Positions 38,829-43,087 of a DNA stretch of 43,087 bases are shown one piece after another. The translations under genes were made by a program, and so were the position numbers. Source of the DNA: JALZAA01 sp035316025 (GTDB lineage Bacteria; Actinomycetota; Acidimicrobiia; IMCC26256; JACDBD01); the NCBI GenBank assembly GCA_035316025.1, contig DATFXL010000013.1, positions 1-43,087 on the forward strand, in the 5' to 3' direction. The notes below the pieces were generated by a model. The model was not told the origin of the DNA, did no database searches, and was given only the letters and a program-made list of their open reading frames with translations. Every line of letters begins with the position of its first letter. Position 1 is the stretch's first letter.

Positions 38829-38859
38829 GAAGGCGCCGGCAATCGCCGACGCGCCCTTC
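38829..38859 (-). promoter_or_regulatory. Hairpin between ribF and rpsO
   Basis: GAAGGCGCCGGC and GCCGACGCGCCCTTC pair with two small bulges around AATC-type loop bases. It could terminate the ribF operon or serve as an S15-responsive leader if rpsO is transcribed from upstream; the sequence does not decide. Confidence 0.4.
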
Positions 38860-38874
38860 AGGATACCACGGGGC

Positions 38875-39831
38875 TTAAACGGCCAGGATCCGGCGGGTGG
38901 CCTCGACGTCGGCATTCATCTGCTCGACGAGCGCGTCGGTGGATTCGAACCGCTCCTGCCCCCGAACCCACTCCCGGAAGCGGATCTTCACCCGCTGGCC
39001 GTACAGGTCGCCGTCGAAGTCGAGCACGTACGCCTCGACGAGGACGTCGCCGTCCTCGTAGAAGGTGGGACGGGTGCCGACCGAGATGGCGGCCGGTCGT
39101 TCGACGCCGTCCCCGGCGACGAACGTCCCCGCGTACACGCCGTCGGCGGGCAGGCAGATCCGCGCCGGCACCGAGAGGTTGGCGGTGGGCATCCCGAGGT
39201 GCTCGCCCCGCTGGTCGCCGTGCTCCACCACCCCTCGGACCTCGTGCGGCCGTCCGAGCAGGCGAGCCGCCTCGGCGACGTCGCCCTTGGCCAGTAGCTC
39301 ACGGATCCGCGTCGACGAGTACGGCACACCGGTCGCGTCGCCCTCGACGGCTACGAGACCGAGGCCGAGCACCTCGAATCCGAGCTCGGCCCCCATGCGC
39401 TCGAGCAAGGGCACGTTGCCGCCACGGCGGTGGCCGAAGTGGAAGTCGGCTCCGACGACCACCAGCCGGGCCCCGATGCCGTCGACGAGGACCTCACGCA
39501 CGAAGTCCTCCGCCGCCTCCTTGCTGCGCGCCTCGTCGAACGGGAGCACCCAGCAGAGGTCGAGGTCATCCGTCGCGTCGAGAAGCTCGAGTCGTTGCTC
39601 GAGCGTCGTCAGCAACCGAGGCGCCGACTCGGGCCGGACGACCTCGGCGGGGTGGCGATCGAAGGTGACGAGCGCCGCGTCCAGCCCGCGGGCGTCGGCC
39701 AGCTCACGCACGAGACGGAGCACGGCCTGGTGGCCCAGGTGCACGCCGTCGTAGGCGCCGATCGTGACGACCGCACCGGCCGTGCGCACGGCCACGCGGG
39801 CAGCATCGCCGCTCCCGGTGACGACGCGCAC
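38875..39831 (-). CDS. ribF: Bifunctional riboflavin kinase/FAD synthetase
   Basis: Makes FMN and FAD from riboflavin. 318 residues: N-terminal nucleotidyltransferase with GAYDGVHLGH (26-35; Tyr for the usual Phe) and PYSSTRIRELL, and C-terminal flavokinase with GMPTANLSVP and GVYAG. GTG 39831 is three bases after the truB stop. Complete length for the family. Confidence 0.94.
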   Translation of the reverse strand: MRVVTGSGDAARVAVRTAGAVVTIGAYDGVHLGHQAVLRLVRELADARGLDAALVTFDRHPAEVVRPESAPRLLTTLEQRLELLDATDDLDLCWVLPFDEARSKEAAEDFVREVLVDGIGARLVVVGADFHFGHRRGGNVPLLERMGAELGFEVLGLGLVAVEGDATGVPYSSTRIRELLAKGDVAEAARLLGRPHEVRGVVEHGDQRGEHLGMPTANLSVPARICLPADGVYAGTFVAGDGVERPAAISVGTRPTFYEDGDVLVEAYVLDFDGDLYGQRVKIRFREWVRGQERFESTDALVEQMNADVEATRRILAV

Positions 39832-39834
39832 GAC

Positions 39835-40731
39835 TCAGGTCGCCTCGACCGGCGCCAGGACCACCGCCGGCTTCACCGCGGCGCGACGACGCTCGTAGAC
39901 GGCGAGAAGGTCGCCGTCGGGCCCGACCACGGCGAACGGCCCCGGCCCGGCATCGGCGCCGACGAACACGGGGGCGGGGAACGTGACGCCGTGCGCGACG
40001 GCACGCGCCTGCTCGGTGTCGGTCACGACGCGCTCGAGGTCGCGTACGGCGGCGACGGGTGGCAGCACGACCACATCGGGTTCTGCTTCGACCTCGCCGA
40101 GCGTATGGGCCTCGTCGAGCGCGAACGAGCCGATATGGAGGCGGCGGAGGTCGCGGAGATGCGCGACGCCCCCGAGGCGCGTCCCGAGGTCTGCCGCGAG
40201 GGACCGGACATAGGTGCCGCTGCTGCATTCCACGGCGACCGTGGCGGTCGGGTACGGCCCAGGCTCGAAGGACTCGATGTCGAGCCGATCGATGCGGACG
40301 CGGCGGGGCGCGCGCTCGACTTCTTCGCCTCGTCGGGCCATCTCATGGAGGCGTCGCCCGCCGACTTTCACGGCCGACACCATCGGCGGCAGCTGTTCGA
40401 TCTCGCCGAGGAACGCGGGAACCGCGGCCTCGACGTCGGCCCGATCGATGGGCATCGGGCGGCGGTCGACGACCTCGCCCGACGCGTCGAGCGTCGTCGT
40501 CGAGACACCGAACTCGATCGTGGCCCGGTATCCCTTCCCGGCGTCTTGCAGGAACCGCAAGAGACGCGTCGCTCGTCCGAGCCCGACGAGGAGTACGCCG
40601 GTCGCGTCGGGATCGAGCGTGCCGGCGTGTCCGACGCGTCGCTGGCGGTAGATCTTGCGGGTCTTGGCGACGACATCGTGCGACGTCCACGCCGCCGGCT
40701 TGTCGACGACGATCAGGCCGTGCGTCGTCAT
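39835..40731 (-). CDS. truB: tRNA pseudouridine(55) synthase
   Basis: Converts U55 of tRNA to pseudouridine. 298 residues; DKPAAWTSHDVV near the start, the catalytic Asp40 in GHAGTLDPDATG, and a C-terminal PUA-like part. ATG 40731 lies ten bases after the nrnA stop. Part of the ylxP-rbfA-nrnA-truB-ribF unit. Confidence 0.96.
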   Translation of the reverse strand: MTTHGLIVVDKPAAWTSHDVVAKTRKIYRQRRVGHAGTLDPDATGVLLVGLGRATRLLRFLQDAGKGYRATIEFGVSTTTLDASGEVVDRRPMPIDRADVEAAVPAFLGEIEQLPPMVSAVKVGGRRLHEMARRGEEVERAPRRVRIDRLDIESFEPGPYPTATVAVECSSGTYVRSLAADLGTRLGGVAHLRDLRRLHIGSFALDEAHTLGEVEAEPDVVVLPPVAAVRDLERVVTDTEQARAVAHGVTFPAPVFVGADAGPGPFAVVGPDGDLLAVYERRRAAVKPAVVLAPVEAT

Positions 40732-40741
40732 GAACCGTCGC

Positions 40742-41734
40742 TCAGTGCGCAACCGGAAGCTTGCGCTCGATTCGCGCCACGACCTCGTCGACAGCGTCGT
40801 CGGAGCTGAAGCCGGCCGCGAACCGATGTCCGCCGCCGCCTTCGGTCTCGGCGATGCTGCGCACGTCGACATCGCCGAGCGACCGCAGACTCACCCGGAC
40901 GGTGCCGTCCGCCTCCTCCTTGACGACGCAGGTGACCTCGGCTTCGGCGGTGCGGCGGAGGATGTCGATGAGGCCCTCGACCTCCTCGATGGTGACCTGG
41001 TGCCGAGCGAGGTCGTCCTGAGTGACGGCGGTCCAGACGAAGCGTCGATCGGGGACGAGGTGGGCGTGGCTCAACGCGTCCCCGAGCAGCTTGAGGTACG
41101 CGAAGCGGTGTTCCTCGAACAGCGTGCGGCTCAGGCGCGACACGGGGACGTCGTGCTGGATGAGCTCGCGCGCCATGCTGAACACGGCCGGGGTCGTGGT
41201 GTCGTACTGGAATCGACCGGTGTCGCACACGAGCGCTGCGTACAGGCACACCGCGGCGTCGCGGTTGAGCGGCAGGCCGAGCATGCGGACGAGCCGGTAG
41301 ACGAGCGAGCCGCTGGCGGCGGCGTCGGGGTCGACCACATTGATGGAGCCGTAGCGGTCGTTCGAGATGTGGTGGTCGATGACGATCAGCTCGCCCGCCG
41401 CCTTGGCCGAGGGCTCGAGGTCACCGAGGCGACCGAGCGCGCCACAGTCGAAGGTGACCATGACCGCCGGCTCTGGGGGGAACTCATGCGGCGGCGTGAG
41501 TCGGTCGAGGCCGGGCAGCTCGCGGTAATGAGGTGCGACGACGAAGGGCGTGGGAAATGAAGCCACGCAGCTCGTGCCCGCGCCGCGCAGGACGTGGAAC
41601 AGGCCGAGCATCGAGCCCAGGGCGTCTCCGTCGGGGCTGACGTGGCACGCGAGCGCGACGTCGGGGACGCTCCGGATCGCCTCGACCGCGCGGTCGAGCG
41701 ACCTGTCCACCTCCGTCGCGCTGGGCTGCGTCAT
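40742..41734 (-). CDS. nrnA: DHH-DHHA1 phosphoesterase, NrnA type
   Basis: Degrades very short oligoribonucleotides or dephosphorylates 3'-phosphoadenosine-5'-phosphate. 330 residues: HVSPDGDALGS (31-41) and the DHH motif in VIDHHISN at about 119-121 bind two metal ions, and the C-terminal DHHA1 domain ends with GGGGHRFAAGF. It starts in ATGA overlap with rbfA. In Mycobacterium the equivalent gene is Rv2837c, which also hydrolyses cyclic dinucleotide products; the same may apply here. Confidence 0.94.
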   Translation of the reverse strand: MTQPSATEVDRSLDRAVEAIRSVPDVALACHVSPDGDALGSMLGLFHVLRGAGTSCVASFPTPFVVAPHYRELPGLDRLTPPHEFPPEPAVMVTFDCGALGRLGDLEPSAKAAGELIVIDHHISNDRYGSINVVDPDAAASGSLVYRLVRMLGLPLNRDAAVCLYAALVCDTGRFQYDTTTPAVFSMARELIQHDVPVSRLSRTLFEEHRFAYLKLLGDALSHAHLVPDRRFVWTAVTQDDLARHQVTIEEVEGLIDILRRTAEAEVTCVVKEEADGTVRVSLRSLGDVDVRSIAETEGGGGHRFAAGFSSDDAVDEVVARIERKLPVAH

Positions 41735-42105
41735 TGCTCCTCCTGCCGGTGGAGCTCCCGGATGATGTCTTCGACTCGCTGTCCGGTCGTGATGGCGGGA
41801 TCTTCACGAAAGGACAGTCGGGGCAGGTACTTGAGCCGCACCTGGTGACCCAACACGGCTCGCAAGTGTGACCCGGCGTGATGCAGCGCCTTCGACGTTG
41901 CCTCGTGCTGCTCTGCCGGCCCGAGCACCGAATAGTAGACGGTGGCCTGCCGCAGATCGGGGCTGACCTCGACGCCGGTCAGCGTGACGAACCCGAGCCG
42001 AGGGTCGGACAGCCGCTCGAGCTCGTCGGCGAGCGTCTCGAGGACCACCTCGTTGATACGCGCCGTCCGCGGGTAGCGGCGCGGCGGCTGACCGGGGCGG
42101 GCCAT
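41731..42105 (-). CDS. rbfA: Ribosome-binding factor A
   Basis: 30S maturation factor with a KH-type fold, 124 residues. Family blocks: RINEVVLETLADELERLSDPRLGFVTLTGVEVSPDLRQATVYYSVLG and LKYLPRLSFREDPAI. ATG 42105 starts one base after the ylxP stop. Confidence 0.96.
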   Translation of the reverse strand: MARPGQPPRRYPRTARINEVVLETLADELERLSDPRLGFVTLTGVEVSPDLRQATVYYSVLGPAEQHEATSKALHHAGSHLRAVLGHQVRLKYLPRLSFREDPAITTGQRVEDIIRELHRQEEQ

Positions 42106-42106
42106 G

Positions 42107-42403
42107 TCACCCGTCCTCGGGCTCGAGGTAGGCCGTCGAGACATCCAGGAGTTCGACATCGGGTGCCGCCGCAACGTAACGCTCGACCTGCTCGAGCACC
42201 TGCCGGAGCCGCCCGTTGCTCTCGGCGACCACCGCGACCGCGATCGCCGCCCGCTGCCACTGATCCTGGTGGTCCACCTCCGCCACCGACAGCCGGTACC
42301 GGTGACGAAGCCCGTCCACGATGGGCCGGACCACACCCCGCTTCGCCTTCAGCGACCGGCTCTGCGGCACGTGCAGATCGAAACAGACGGCGGCGGCGTG
42401 CAC
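42107..42403 (-). CDS. ylxP: DUF503 (YlxP) protein
   Basis: 98 residues, DUF503 family (CFDLHVPQSRSLKAKRGVVRPIVDGLRHRY is the signature). Usually sits between infB and rbfA and is thought to help ribosome biogenesis. GTG 42403 has GGAG two to three nt upstream. It is now the first gene of the operon in this window because infB is missing upstream. Confidence 0.92.
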   Translation of the reverse strand: MHAAAVCFDLHVPQSRSLKAKRGVVRPIVDGLRHRYRLSVAEVDHQDQWQRAAIAVAVVAESNGRLRQVLEQVERYVAAAPDVELLDVSTAYLEPEDG

Positions 42404-42458
42404 GGCTCCATTGTCGCGGCCTCTCGCCGCAACACGCGCGTCGGATACGTCCGGCCGA

Positions 42459-42572
42459 TCAGGGTGGCACGAGATCACGCCCATCGGGGGTGTCCACGAC
42501 CTTCCAGCCGAAGTAGGTCTTGAGGGAGTGGTGGTGCGAGCAGGACATCCACAGGTTGCTGAGCTTTGATTT
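42459..42572 (-). pseudogene. Remnant of an HNH-endonuclease C-terminus
   Basis: A 37-codon frame preceded by TAG reads KSKLSNLWMSCSHHHSLKTYFGW then KVVDTPDGRDLVPP and stop. The N-L-x-x-x-C-x-H-H-x-x-K-x-x-x-G-W pattern is the end of the HNH domain found in the large actinobacterial DUF222/HNH (13E12-type) family and in other HNH nucleases. No upstream part of such a gene is found in any frame, so this is a decayed or truncated copy. Confidence 0.6.
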
Positions 42573-42624
42573 CTATGCCCCTGGCGACGCGGCGGCTCGC
42601 ACCCGCCGATCTCGCAGCCCCGGT

Positions 42625-42819
42625 TCACTCGAAGCTGGCTACGACCTGCACTCGTCCGTTGAGGTGGTGGACAAGGACCTCGCTGGGCGAATTCTCGCTG
42701 GCAATGTCCGTGGCGTGTTTGATCGCGTCATCGAGGTTCGCGAACCGCATGAGGTCTGCTCGCCCTCGCCGATACCACCAGCCGTCGACTTGCTCGACGA
42801 TTCGAAAGAACTGCGCCAC
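42625..42819 (-). CDS. DUF2188-like small protein
   Basis: 64 residues: FRIVEQVDGWWYRRGRADLM, then FANLDDAIKHATDIASEN and VLVHHLNGRVQVVASFE. The alternation of an aromatic strand, an aligned D-A-I-x-x-A helix and a final H-x-N/D-G-x-V strand resembles DUF2188 proteins, which are of unknown function and often lie near mobile or defence genes. GTG start; weak ribosome binding site. Assignment from pattern only. Confidence 0.5.
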   Translation of the reverse strand: MAQFFRIVEQVDGWWYRRGRADLMRFANLDDAIKHATDIASENSPSEVLVHHLNGRVQVVASFE

Positions 42820-42949
42820 GCGCCGTGATCCCGCCTCAATTGTCTAATGACCCCGCTGCTTGAGGCTGGGGACCAAGCAGAGGCCCAGCTAATCAACCAT
42901 AGGCACCTCGTCAAGACCCTGTGATTTCGGTCGCGCCTTCATGACTCCC

Positions 42950-43087
42950 TCATCCTTCCTTGACGGTCACGACACGTTCCCTTAGTCCTATCGACCGAAG
43001 ACGACGAGGCCTCGGACACTCGGCTCCTCCGCCCTTCCGGTGTCCGGGGTCCCACTCGTTCGAGCAGCAGAAGGGTGGCTGTTGTGA
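42950..43087 (-). CDS. Open frame running off the right edge, unassigned
   Basis: A 45-codon minus-strand frame, open to the window end, begins SQQPPFCCSNEWDPGHRK and ends RERVVTVKEG with a stop at 42950. Cys and His residues (FCC, GHR, AEC) hint at a metal-binding knuckle, but no family can be named and chance is a fair alternative. The 130 bases between it and the DUF2188-like gene contain nothing else recognisable. Confidence 0.2.
   Translation of the reverse strand, partial: SQQPPFCCSNEWDPGHRKGGGAECPRPRRLRSIGLRERVVTVKEG
43014..43045. other. Hairpin near the right edge
   Basis: GGACACTCGG and CCGGTGTCC pair over nine positions with one bulged T around a 13-base loop. It could be a terminator or an attachment-site fragment; it overlaps the open frame above, which weakens that frame as a gene. 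Confidence 0.35.

Noticed and set aside
42892..42942. 17-codon minus-strand peptide starting after GAGGGAG
   Set aside because: A good ribosome binding site but too short and unsupported; chance is likely.
42820..43087. tRNA, tmRNA or other RNA gene in the right-end gap
   Set aside because: I looked for a T-arm/CCA pattern around GTTCGAGC and GCTAATCAACCA but no cloverleaf could be folded.
1..43087. CRISPR arrays, insertion sequences or prophage genes
   Set aside because: No regularly spaced repeats, transposase or phage structural genes were recognised; only an HNH remnant at the right edge.

Overview
This is a high-GC chromosomal segment from an actinobacterium, most likely an uncultured or little-studied lineage such as an acidimicrobiia-like group. 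The class is inferred. Support comes from the gene order (lexA, nrdR, nrdJ; rimO, pgsA, cinA, recA; rnj next to ftsK; ylxP, rbfA, nrnA, truB, ribF, rpsO, pnp, M16 protease, dapB), from LexA boxes of the CGAAC-N4-GTTCG type, from many GTG starts, and from promoters whose -10 element lies 6-7 nt before the start codon (leaderless mRNAs). Nearly all genes are on the minus strand, so transcription runs from high to low coordinates. No rRNA, tRNA, CRISPR array or intact mobile element was recognised.

Region 1 (1-3.4 kb) is DNA-precursor control and the SOS switch. It holds the 5' end of a B12-dependent ribonucleotide reductase gene (nrdJ) with a promoter and a NrdR box, nrdR, a frameshifted STAS gene, and a small membrane LysM gene divergent from lexA. 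Three LexA boxes lie in the lysM-lexA gap. The LysM protein is a good candidate for the SOS-induced division inhibitor.

Region 2 (3.4-11 kb) is a tightly packed block: miaB, miaA, dapF, hflX, then dapC, dapD, dapE. It covers tRNA A37 modification, a ribosome-associated GTPase and the succinylase branch of diaminopimelate/lysine synthesis. Most junctions are 4-nt ATGA/GTGA overlaps. DapF carries Ser where the first catalytic Cys is normally found.

Region 3 (11-24.2 kb) has a GNAT and a TauE-like gene on the plus strand facing recA across a terminator hairpin, then rimO-pgsA-cinA-thpR-recA, a small membrane protein, a secreted propeller-like protein, ftsK, an SDR and RNase J. recA has a LexA box exactly in its promoter spacer; recX is not next to it.

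Region 4 (24.2-33.65 kb) is an accessory island between rnj and dapB, where dapA and thyX sit in better-known actinomycetes. It encodes a complete branched-chain-type ABC importer (livF, livG, livH, livM, binding protein) with an acyl-CoA synthetase gene inside the operon, two TetR regulators and an R2/ferritin-like diiron protein. This is the most likely place for an undescribed pathway: import, CoA activation and possibly oxygenation of a hydrophobic acid.

Region 5 (33.67-42.4 kb) is the conserved translation/RNA-decay block dapB, M16, pnp, rpsO, ribF, truB, nrnA, rbfA, ylxP. Region 6 (42.4-43.1 kb) breaks the expected order: where infB would be, there is an HNH-endonuclease remnant, a DUF2188-like small ORF and mostly non-coding sequence.
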